A DNA stretch of 19,417 nucleotides, taken from Dehalococcoidia bacterium (GTDB taxonomy: Bacteria; Chloroflexota; Dehalococcoidia; GIF9; UBA5629). This document shows positions 13,168 through 19,417 of the stretch, in pieces. The notes beneath the pieces were generated by a model. It saw only the letters and a list, made by a program, of their open reading frames with translations, was not told the origin of the DNA and did not search any database. A program made the position numbers and the translations under genes. Each line of letters opens with the position of its first letter. Within the stretch, counting starts at the first letter, position 1. The stretch is from assembly GCA_016927965.1 (NCBI GenBank), contig JAFGLP010000155.1, positions 1 through 19,417 of the forward strand. The letters run 5' to 3'.

Positions 13168-14757
13168 TTAGCTGGGCGCCGCCAGGCTGCTGAACATTCC
13201 CGTAACCAGCCCGGGCACAAATACCATGGCAGCGCCGGTAATAATCATCATTATGGAGAGATAGAATAAATACTTGTAACTATGGCCACCCTCTACGACC
13301 TTGATGGCAGCCGGATTGACCAGGGTAAGCATGAGCAACATGGCCGTCGACATCATATAAAGTATCTGCAGCTGGCCATCCGAATTGGAAAAAAATGCGA
13401 ATGTAGGCAAGGATGCTATAGCGTTCATGCCCTCACCGGATGTTGTTCCCGACATCTTCTGCATGGCCTCCGAAAAATTCCACATTATCTGGTAAATGCC
13501 CACCAACAGCAGAGCCATCGTTGCGTGCATGGTAGCGCACAGATAGGAGAACCCTGACGATACCGCTCTTCGCTTGCCCCGTAAAAGAGCAATCTTCATG
13601 GCAAACATCGATGTCTGGCTGCCCACAGCCCCTGGATCGCCGCCCACAGCAATCCCGTCCCAGAAAATACGGACGCTGCGGTTTACCTGTTCGCTGCCGG
13701 ATTCACAGACAAATTTCTCCCAGCAAAGTTCCGGGCGGATGCCGAATTTAAGGGCATTATTCATCCTTGAGATAGGCTGCTTTAAAGAACCCAGTGAGCC
13801 GAAATCAAGCCTGCTGATAGCTTCAGTTACCGTTGTACCGATCACCTTGGTGATACCGCCCAGCGACCTGATAAATCCGGCAATGTCCTCATCGCTACGG
13901 TCGATCCGCCTGTCATCCCACCAGATCAAAATACCCGGTGGGGCAATAACCAGGCCCAGTACAAGGATCGACCATCCCAGACCTGCATTCATTAGAAACA
14001 ATATCGGGATTAACACTAAAGCCAGGGGTATCGACACATAAAAAAGGGCTGTCCTGCTTAATTCCTGCGCCCTGGATGTTTGCGGTAGAGAATGCGTCTT
14101 GATCTCCTTGGGCGCCGCACGGTACATTACCCAGACACCCAGCAGGGTTGACATCAGCATTAGGAAGGTAAGGACAGCTATAAAGCTGGGCTGCATAGGG
14201 AAAATCAAAATTGATACGACGCTTATCACCACAACCAGTGAAGCGGATATAATCAGCGCCGTAAAAGCGTCCGTCCACTTACTCAGGCTTTCTACCTGCC
14301 GCTCATATTCATCACCATAGGTCTCTCCCATCACTTCCGACTCGCGTTTTAAAAATAACGCCTGGTCTTCACCCGAGGCCATGGCTCCCGACATGCGCAA
14401 CAATAGTGCTTTAGGCTCGGCCTCCTTGGTTTTCTCGCCCACCATGCGGCATGCTTCCGAGTAATCGTAATTAAGCTTTTTCGCCAGGAAATGCACTTTC
14501 CTTAAATATACCGAGGACATAAATCCAAGCCTCGAAGCATATTCAAACATGAGTGACCTGGGCAGGTCAGACGTTGACAGCGCATACATATAGGTTAGAT
14601 GGCAAAACAGGTCTGCCTTCATCAGGTCAGTATTCAGTTTTATCTGCTCTTTGGCAGGGTTCTCCAGAGAAAAGCTTCTCTCTTTAGAAGAGTCCTTCCC
14701 GTTGAGCCTTTGCAAGGACTTTAAGGAGATCATAAAAGTTTTTAACTCCCTGTTCAT
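13168..14757 (-). CDS. arlJ: ArlJ (FlaJ) archaellum platform membrane protein
   Basis: The 529-residue protein is the polytopic platform of the archaellum motor, homologous to GspF/PilC-type T2SSF proteins. It carries two T2SSF-like cytoplasmic regions (about 50-160 and 290-390) and at least seven hydrophobic segments (near 165-190, 195-215, 238-285 (two), 405-430, 455-490 and 500-525). That is the long archaeal FlaJ layout and not the three-helix pilus type. ArlI is expected to dock on its basic cytoplasmic loops and turn ATP hydrolysis into assembly and rotation. With this ATG the gene overlaps arlI by 74 bp. A Met at residue 9 (14733), preceded at a distance by GGGAG, is an alternative, so the start is uncertain. 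Confidence 0.9.
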   Translation of the reverse strand: MNRELKTFMISLKSLQRLNGKDSSKERSFSLENPAKEQIKLNTDLMKADLFCHLTYMYALSTSDLPRSLMFEYASRLGFMSSVYLRKVHFLAKKLNYDYSEACRMVGEKTKEAEPKALLLRMSGAMASGEDQALFLKRESEVMGETYGDEYERQVESLSKWTDAFTALIISASLVVVISVVSILIFPMQPSFIAVLTFLMLMSTLLGVWVMYRAAPKEIKTHSLPQTSRAQELSRTALFYVSIPLALVLIPILFLMNAGLGWSILVLGLVIAPPGILIWWDDRRIDRSDEDIAGFIRSLGGITKVIGTTVTEAISRLDFGSLGSLKQPISRMNNALKFGIRPELCWEKFVCESGSEQVNRSVRIFWDGIAVGGDPGAVGSQTSMFAMKIALLRGKRRAVSSGFSYLCATMHATMALLLVGIYQIMWNFSEAMQKMSGTTSGEGMNAIASLPTFAFFSNSDGQLQILYMMSTAMLLMLTLVNPAAIKVVEGGHSYKYLFYLSIMMIITGAAMVFVPGLVTGMFSSLAAPS

Positions 14758-16462
14758 TCAGTTTTTCAAGTATCTTGGCACGCCTTTCTACTTCCGCATA
14801 AATACGGCGTTTTTTATGCGGCGGGATCCCCAGCTTAGGCGCGATCTTGTGCTCCAGCAAATAGCTGTTGCCGTCACCGGTAAAAAGGAATACATCAGTA
14901 ACAGAGTCCCAGCGGAAGACTTCTACAAATGAAAATGATTGGGAGACGGGATCGTAGCCCACTATCTCGTTTATACTGGTCATACGCCTGCCCACCTTGC
15001 CGTTGGGCAGTTTAACAGCCTGCTGGATGAGGCAGATATTCAGGTTGTCCATATAGGTCTTCGGGACGTTGATAGGGCTGCCTGTGAGACGCTGAATAAG
15101 CCTCTCAACTGAAGCAGCGTGGAATGTAGCCATGACCGAATGGCCCGTCTGCATAGCCTGAAAAGCAATGGCGCCCTCGGCGCCGCGGATTTCTCCCACG
15201 ATTATTTCGTTGGGCCTCTGACGAAGGGCGGCTTTGAGCAAATCGAACATGCCTACCCCAGCATCCCCTTCCTTGGTGGAGGATACCACCTCCCTGATCC
15301 AGTTCTGATGCGGGACCTGCAACTCCGGTGTGTCTTCGATCGATACGATCTTGGCATTGGGATGAATAAAGGTAGTAACCGCGTTTAATGTCGTGGTTTT
15401 TCCCGATGCGGTTTCCCCACATACAAACACATTCATACCCTCGCCTATGGTGAGTGAAAGATATGCCGCCATCTTGTAGTCCAGGGTGTTCATATCTATG
15501 ATTTCCATGATCGAAAGCGGTGTCTCGCTGAATTTCCTGATAGTAAAGTTGGAGCCGCGTTTGGACACATCGGTGCCGTAGACAATATTGATACGAGACC
15601 CATCGGGCAGCGTGGCATCAACTATCGGGCTGTGAACGCTGACTGGTTTCTTGATACGCTCAGCCAGCCTCATAACAAACTGGTCAAGATCCTCAGTCGT
15701 GGGAAAATTGACCACTGTCTTCAGGCTTTTAAAAATCTTATGCTCCAGAAAGATAACGCCCATCCCGCTGCAACTGATGTCTTCCACGTACTTGTCATAG
15801 ATGATGGGGTCAAGCATACCCATGCCGACCTTGTCCCTGACAATCAAATACTTGATTTCTCGCAACTGACGCGGCGTGACTTCAAGCGGTTTGACATGAT
15901 TGTTGACGCTGATCCTTTCCAGCAATCCCAACCCGGTTTTACCATTTCCGTTACCGTTTTTCTTCTGCCCATTTCCATTGTGGGGTATTGCCATACTACT
16001 GTTTCTCGTGACGCATATTTCGGAAATACACTTCAAAAAGGCCTCGCGTTTTTCATCCATGCTCTTGACCGCAAAATCGCCCAGCCTGTCGGACATCTCC
16101 AGCAATTTTTTCTCTACTTCCAGCATCAAGCGATCAATATTTGACAGCATGACCGGCTCAATGGGTATATAGGTATTTCTGCCGTCTCCGTGGTCGTACA
16201 GTATATGGGTAAATACTCCTTCCTTGACAGGATAAATGAGATTAGGATTGGGGGTACCGCCGATGTTGCGGTCAAGCTTGTCATAATACTTGGGCATGCC
16301 GTAGTCATCTATGGGAATCATTTGCAGATATTCCAGCAAATGCGGGTTCTTCTGCACTACATCCTGAGCCTGCTTTGAAAGCAGGCTCAGTAGATTGCAG
16401 GTCTCCGGTTTTTTCCTGTCCCTGGGTTCCGGAATTTTGAAGGGTAGAAGTATTTCAGGCAT
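14684..16462 (-). CDS. arlI: ArlI (FlaI) archaellum assembly and rotation ATPase
   Basis: The 592-residue secretion-superfamily ATPase is the cytoplasmic motor of the archaellum. The N-terminal domain has the ArlI-type pattern NPHLLEYLQ.IP...YGMP.YYDKL and PNLIYPV..GVFTHI (about 38-90), then YIPIEP. The C-terminal RecA-like domain has Walker A GETASGKTT (349-357), and LRQRPNEIIVGEIRGAE with the Walker B Glu at 424, followed by the His box region. The N-terminus separates it from pilus PilB/TadA-type ATPases. A low-complexity Asn/Gly/Lys insert (near 163-175) divides the two halves. A GAGG site lies 8 nt before the ATG, and 21 bp separate it from arlH; the coding end overlaps arlJ. Family-level identification is firm. 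Confidence 0.95.
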   Translation of the reverse strand: MPEILLPFKIPEPRDRKKPETCNLLSLLSKQAQDVVQKNPHLLEYLQMIPIDDYGMPKYYDKLDRNIGGTPNPNLIYPVKEGVFTHILYDHGDGRNTYIPIEPVMLSNIDRLMLEVEKKLLEMSDRLGDFAVKSMDEKREAFLKCISEICVTRNSSMAIPHNGNGQKKNGNGNGKTGLGLLERISVNNHVKPLEVTPRQLREIKYLIVRDKVGMGMLDPIIYDKYVEDISCSGMGVIFLEHKIFKSLKTVVNFPTTEDLDQFVMRLAERIKKPVSVHSPIVDATLPDGSRINIVYGTDVSKRGSNFTIRKFSETPLSIMEIIDMNTLDYKMAAYLSLTIGEGMNVFVCGETASGKTTTLNAVTTFIHPNAKIVSIEDTPELQVPHQNWIREVVSSTKEGDAGVGMFDLLKAALRQRPNEIIVGEIRGAEGAIAFQAMQTGHSVMATFHAASVERLIQRLTGSPINVPKTYMDNLNICLIQQAVKLPNGKVGRRMTSINEIVGYDPVSQSFSFVEVFRWDSVTDVFLFTGDGNSYLLEHKIAPKLGIPPHKKRRIYAEVERRAKILEKLNEQGVKNFYDLLKVLAKAQREGLF

Positions 16463-16483
16463 TATAAATCCTCAAAATCAGCA

Positions 16484-17209
16484 TTAGGCCCTGGCCCTGC
16501 CCAGCGGCATGACGCGCATCCCGATTCCCGGGTCTACGTCGAAGCTCATAATATTGCCGGTATTCTTATCTGCGCCCCTTACCTTGGCAACCTCGAGAAC
16601 TTTGACCAGCTTATCTCCGACTTCTTCAATCCTCAGCCGGAAATGGGCATCGCAGGCAGAGCGGATGCGAATTAAGACCTGTTCGTCGAAAGCATAGGTA
16701 TGCGTAATATTGATAATTGTGCGGCCTCCGTCACACAGCTTCTTGCATTGTTCGAAGTAGTCGATTATCTGCTCGACGGAAGTATGCGCTATCACCGGCG
16801 TTAAAGAGTCGACAACAATGAGCTTATAAGTTGGATACGCCATGATCCCCGAAATAATTGTGTCAAATGTATTGGTCGCCTTCATTTTTGACGCTTCAAC
16901 CTGAAAAACCTTTATCCAGCCCAGCAGCAGCGAGTCTAATATACCCAGGCCCAGGCTTTCCATCTGTGTATGCATACTCTTAACGGTGTTTTCCGTGGTA
17001 AAAAGCAAAACCCTGTGCCGGGCATTGAGAGCGCCCCACATCATTTGCTGTGACAGCACCGATTTACCGGCATCGGACTGCCCTTCTACAAGAGTCAACG
17101 ACCCAACGGGGATCCCTCCACCAAGCCTCTTGTCGATCTCATTGTGCCCCGTACAGATTATTTCGTCTTGCGACCGTTCTTCTTCGTCAGATGATAGTAT
17201 CCTTGTCAT
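16484..17209 (-). CDS. arlH: ArlH (FlaH) KaiC-like ATP-binding motor component
   Basis: The 241-residue RecA/KaiC-like protein matches ArlH in length (usually about 230). It has Walker A GQSDAGKS (43-50), Walker B KLIVVD (129-134) followed by SLTPV, and the LGGGIP.GSL..VEG entry typical of KaiC-like folds. In archaea ArlH forms a ring that binds ATP, interacts with ArlI and may be a regulatory switch; ATP turnover is usually low. An AAGGGG site precedes the ATG. It sits between arlF and arlI in the same order as in archaeal clusters. KaiC-type circadian proteins are excluded by the single domain and the operon context. Confidence 0.93.
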   Translation of the reverse strand: MTRILSSDEEERSQDEIICTGHNEIDKRLGGGIPVGSLTLVEGQSDAGKSVLSQQMMWGALNARHRVLLFTTENTVKSMHTQMESLGLGILDSLLLGWIKVFQVEASKMKATNTFDTIISGIMAYPTYKLIVVDSLTPVIAHTSVEQIIDYFEQCKKLCDGGRTIINITHTYAFDEQVLIRIRSACDAHFRLRIEEVGDKLVKVLEVAKVRGADKNTGNIMSFDVDPGIGMRVMPLGRARA

Positions 17210-17242
17210 CTAATCCCCTTATCAAATTTGCCCTTTCACTTA

Positions 17243-17741
17243 TTACCAGCCAAATGTAATTTCACTCTGGGCCCCATTGGGAGTGACGACTGTAACCAGG
17301 TTTGTCGTGTTCTCGGTGGCCGCCGGTGACATCGTAATGACTATCCACATGTCCTCACCCGGATCAAGAATATTGGGCTGATAAATTTCCGAATCGCCCT
17401 GGAAAAAAAAAGCCCCCGGTCTGCCATCCTGGAGTCGCTGCTGAATAAGGTATCCAGATGGTATCCCCATCCTCATAGCGCACGATTACATCCCATGCGC
17501 TGAAGCTGCTCAGCGCCGTATTGCCATCATTGTGGACATACAGCTTGATCGTTGCCCCGCTATCGGTAGTTGTGCTGTTCTCACACATTATGGCAGTGTT
17601 AATAATATCCCTCGACAGCGTCTCTTCTTCCCGCAATGCATCCGAAACCGTATTGATTGCATTCAGCGCAGTCATTGAGATGGATAATGCGCCAATAATC
17701 AAGAGAGCAATGCAAACGATTGTGATAGCGAAATTTTCCAT
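17243..17741 (-). CDS. arlF: ArlF-like archaellum anchor protein, frame broken at a T9 run
   Basis: The first frame (17741-17364, 125 aa) starts after AGGAG with an N-terminal membrane helix (about 5-25), then an exported beta domain with GATIKLYVHNDGNTALSSF, typical of ArlF/FlaF. After GWQTGGFFF it runs into the apparently random end PGRFGNLSAQYS. Another frame, ending at 17243, continues the beta fold: QGDSEIYQPNILDPGEDMW...VTPNGAQSEITFGW. The switch lies at nine T in the mRNA sense (plus 17403-17411); deleting one T gives a continuous 165-residue protein. ArlF caps or anchors the archaellum stator outside the membrane, binding the S-layer in archaea. The break may be a sequencing error, a real mutation, or polymerase slippage. 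The start overlaps the ArlG-like gene by 43 bp. The F/G assignment is by resemblance. Confidence 0.8.
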
Positions 17742-18217
17742 GGCACTCCTATACTGGTAGTATAAATATCCTGGTCAGAAATACCGTTCGGTAGAACGAT
17801 TTTGAAATAATATGAACCTGAAGGCGTCGATGTTAAATAAATAGTCAGTTTTACAGTAGCCGTCGGTCCCCATTCCGTACTATTTTCTATGCTGTAATTC
17901 CAGCATGGCTTGGAAGTGCCCGTCTCATCGTAGGGTATGCGGGCAAAGTTACCTTCAAGGCCGAAAAATACGTCGCTGCTGCTTATGCCGCCGATACGTG
18001 ATGCGCCTATATTCTTAATCCATATATATACGTCACTGGCATTGTCCGAAACCTCGATAATTTGCACCCGGCACCTGATCCTGTCGTCCAGCTTACCACT
18101 GGCATCGGCAATGGCGCCTGTGCTCTGTGTAATCGCAGGAAAAATGGCATTAATGACCACCATGCAGCAGACGATGCCGCCGATGATCAGCAGCACGGTT
18201 ACCAGGACTTTATCCAT
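17699..18217 (-). CDS. arlG: ArlG-like archaellum anchor protein
   Basis: The 172-residue protein has an N-terminal membrane helix (about 4-27) without an archaellin-type processing site and an exported beta-sandwich-like domain. The pattern DRIRCRVQIIEVSD...VYIWIKNIGASRI...DVFF matches ArlG/FlaG (polar strand, VKN.G turn). ArlG forms a filament with ArlF that anchors the motor in the envelope. The ATG lies inside the end of the upstream gene (ATGGATAA, 8-bp overlap), so translation is probably coupled. Here the ArlG-like gene precedes the ArlF-like one, the reverse of the usual archaeal F-G order, if the two are assigned correctly. The 43-bp overlap with the next gene makes the last 14 residues less certain. 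Confidence 0.8.
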   Translation of the reverse strand: MDKVLVTVLLIIGGIVCCMVVINAIFPAITQSTGAIADASGKLDDRIRCRVQIIEVSDNASDVYIWIKNIGASRIGGISSSDVFFGLEGNFARIPYDETGTSKPCWNYSIENSTEWGPTATVKLTIYLTSTPSGSYYFKIVLPNGISDQDIYTTSIGVPWKISLSQSFALLS

Positions 18218-19136
18218 GTGTGGACTCCTTCATCATCGAAAGCACTGAAAGCAGCGCATTATCCTGTATTTGCTCACCGCTCATCAGGCTTTCAAGCTGC
18301 GCCAGCGTAGCTAGATAATCGGTTGCAGTCGGCGACTGCGTGCTGTTTGATTCGTAGCGTGAAATCCGTACCATCCGTATTAAGACATCTTTAATATTAT
18401 CCGGAATACGTCCCATAGCATTGGACATCTCTACCAGCGCTTCTGTCCTATCTTTTCCCAGCTTACCGGTGGCCTGGTCGACCCACTGTGTCAGACCCGC
18501 AATGACTACCAGGTCGGACCGTGTTCCCCTTATCAAAGTAGCAGTCCCTTTCTTCTTGCCATTTTTAGGCAAGAACGCCCTGGTATTTATCAGTATGTCC
18601 TGTTCCTCGATTTCCTCCTCCTCTGAATCGAGTTCCTCTTCAATGGCAACCCCACCTTTCTTTTTTCCGCGGAGTTTTTTATTTTTCTGAGGCTGCTCAT
18701 CTTCAGCTTCATCTTCAGAAGCCATATCACCCAGTCCAGGCATCTCAACAGACGGTCCCGGTCCGGTAGAAAGTCCCGGCCCCGGATCTTCATTCATAAA
18801 ACCGGCAGGGGCCATACCGGGCGTCTCAATATCCGGCTGCCCGGATAGATCGGCAAACGGCTTATCGAAAGAAAGGACGGCATCTGCCATGTCAGTGTCC
18901 GCAGAGGCCAATGCAGTATCGCCGGCCAGGTCGATTTCATCCGGTGGTATTTCACGTCGTTTTTCCTTTTGCTCGGGGCTAGCTCCTGCGGGTGGCGTGT
19001 TGGCAACCATATTGAAGTTAAAGGGGTTTTGTATGTTGAGGTACTGTTCCCTGATATCGAGCAGTATTGTTTTAACCTCGTTTTTCAGGATTTTTAGTTC
19101 CTCTTCCATCAGTTTTATTCTTTGTTCTTCATTCAT
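18210..19136 (-). CDS. arlCDE: ArlC-ArlD/E fusion, archaellum switch component
   Basis: The 308-residue soluble protein joins two known pieces. The N-terminus (1-40) is a coiled coil ending in the ArlC-type motif LLDIREQYLNIQNPF. A long disordered linker follows (about 45-200), Pro/Asp-rich, with a Lys-rich and a Glu-rich patch. The C-terminal domain (about 203-308) has the ArlD/E pattern: hydrophobic helix, LTQWVDQATGKLG, EAL..M...GRI...IKDVL, then YLATLAQLESL. In Euryarchaeota ArlCDE form the cytosolic ring that links the motor to CheY via CheF. An AGGGG site precedes the ATG. It is separated from archaellin by a 96-bp gap with a stable hairpin, and its stop overlaps the ArlG-like start. 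Confidence 0.85.
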   Translation of the reverse strand: MNEEQRIKLMEEELKILKNEVKTILLDIREQYLNIQNPFNFNMVANTPPAGASPEQKEKRREIPPDEIDLAGDTALASADTDMADAVLSFDKPFADLSGQPDIETPGMAPAGFMNEDPGPGLSTGPGPSVEMPGLGDMASEDEAEDEQPQKNKKLRGKKKGGVAIEEELDSEEEEIEEQDILINTRAFLPKNGKKKGTATLIRGTRSDLVVIAGLTQWVDQATGKLGKDRTEALVEMSNAMGRIPDNIKDVLIRMVRISRYESNSTQSPTATDYLATLAQLESLMSGEQIQDNALLSVLSMMKESTHG

Positions 19137-19155
19137 GCTATTACCCCTTTTTCTC

Positions 19156-19185
19156 AGCGGGCACCTGCCGGAGCAGGTGCCCGCT
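19156..19185 (-). other. Very stable intercistronic hairpin after archaellin
   Basis: Bases 19173-19185 pair perfectly with 19156-19168 (13 bp). In minus-strand RNA the loop is UCCG closed by C-G, the extra-stable UNCG tetraloop; in plus-strand RNA it would be CGGA. The downstream sequence on the minus strand is A-rich, not a T-tract, so it is a poor intrinsic terminator. It more likely protects the archaellin mRNA 3' end or reduces read-through to the motor genes. Confidence 0.65.
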
Positions 19186-19232
19186 TTTCACATTACCACC
19201 TGTAAAGCAGTAGCTTTCTCACTTACTTTTAC

Positions 19233-19417
19233 TTAGTGGAGATCCATGATCGTGTCAAGGGCGGCGGGCAGGGTCCTCTGGATGGTTACAGTGGAACCGA
19301 GGGCCGGCTTGAGCTGCAGGGAGAAAACTTCGTTGGCGGTCAGGTTGTCGCTCAGCGTCATGCCGGTGCCGAGATCAGTGAGATCAATGGTGATTTCAAA
19401 CTGCTCGCCGGGCTCCA
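19233..19417 (-). CDS. arlB: Archaellin (ArlB/FlaB), C-terminal fragment
   Basis: The gene enters the window at its right edge; 61 codons and the stop TAA (19235-19233) are visible. The fragment reads EPGEQFEITIDLTDLG...LTANEVFSLQLKP...GSTVTIQRTLPAALDTIMDLH (three quoted pieces). This matches the archaellin C-terminal beta domain: F.ITVDL, L..N..F.L...P..G, TI.RT.P, and the terminal ...MDLH. Archaellins polymerise through an N-terminal helix, cut off here, after cleavage by a prepilin peptidase, to form the rotating filament. It is upstream of arlCDE on the same strand, as in archaeal clusters. Whether more archaellin copies precede it cannot be seen. Confidence 0.85.
   Translation of the reverse strand, partial: EPGEQFEITIDLTDLGTGMTLSDNLTANEVFSLQLKPALGSTVTIQRTLPAALDTIMDLH

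Noticed and set aside
15632..16144. 170-codon plus-strand frame within arlI
   Set aside because: Antisense to the conserved ArlI N-terminal half; no ribosome binding site or family signal.
14684..16462. Reading ArlI as a type IV pilus or Tad secretion ATPase
   Set aside because: The NPHLLEYLQ...PNLIYPV N-terminus, and neighbours ArlH, ArlG/F, ArlC-D/E and archaellin, fit only the archaellum.
16484..17209. KaiC circadian clock protein
   Set aside because: Only one RecA domain of ArlH length and in the archaellum order; no kaiB or second KaiC domain.
8836..19417. The contig as archaeal
   Set aside because: Sigma-70-type promoters, intrinsic terminators, HD-GYP, MarR/PD40 lipoproteins with lipoboxes and family-C DNA polymerase are bacterial.
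1..19417. CRISPR array, tRNA/rRNA, transposase or integrase
   Set aside because: No regularly spaced repeats, cloverleaf sequences, rRNA signatures or mobile-element proteins were seen on either strand.

Overview
The window looks bacterial, most likely from the Chloroflexota (Dehalococcoidia-like; this is an inference). Most starts follow Shine-Dalgarno sites, the visible promoters are sigma-70-type -35/-10 pairs, intrinsic terminators are common, and a DnaE-family polymerase, a MarR regulator and an HD-GYP protein are present. Against that background the right-hand half carries, on the minus strand, an archaeal-type motility (archaellum) gene cluster. From memory, archaellum genes have been reported in some Chloroflexota, which is the main reason for the phylum suggestion.

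Layout. Positions 1-571: a MarR-type regulator with a near-consensus promoter and palindromic operator candidates. 572-799: a second promoter, a mini-ORF, a strong terminator, then the promoter of the next gene. 800-1834: a TolB-like beta-propeller lipoprotein with a His-rich loop, closed by a long terminator. 1969-5430: an apparent damage-inducible operon of a small DUF6504-like protein and a compact DnaE-type polymerase, with a LexA-box-like palindrome between -35 and -10. A repeat-like hairpin element lies in frame inside the polymerase gene. 5475-6550: a stretch without long genes that holds at least four very small membrane or lipoprotein genes with their own promoters or terminators. 6605-8392: two tandem paralogous lipoproteins of unknown function and a terminator. 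8443-8799: a DUF5658-like membrane protein, convergent with the big operon.

8836-19417 (minus strand, read right to left): the archaellin C-terminus at the window edge, an exceptionally stable intercistronic hairpin, an ArlC-ArlD/E fusion, ArlG-like, ArlF-like (frame broken at a nine-T run), ArlH, ArlI and ArlJ. Three further genes follow: a one-pass membrane protein with a large acidic cytoplasmic domain, a surface protein with IPT/TIG-like and Fn3-like modules, and a PAS-GAF-HD-GYP protein. The spacing (overlaps or gaps of 11-33 bp after the ArlCDE gene) suggests one operon. Archaellin is the filament, ArlF/G the pseudo-periplasmic anchor, ArlH/I/J the ATP-driven motor and platform, and ArlCDE the cytoplasmic coupling to signalling. 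The three unfamiliar distal genes are candidates for bacterial adaptations: cell-envelope anchoring and c-di-GMP control of the archaellum. No prepilin peptidase, chemotaxis gene, tRNA, rRNA, CRISPR array or transposase was seen.
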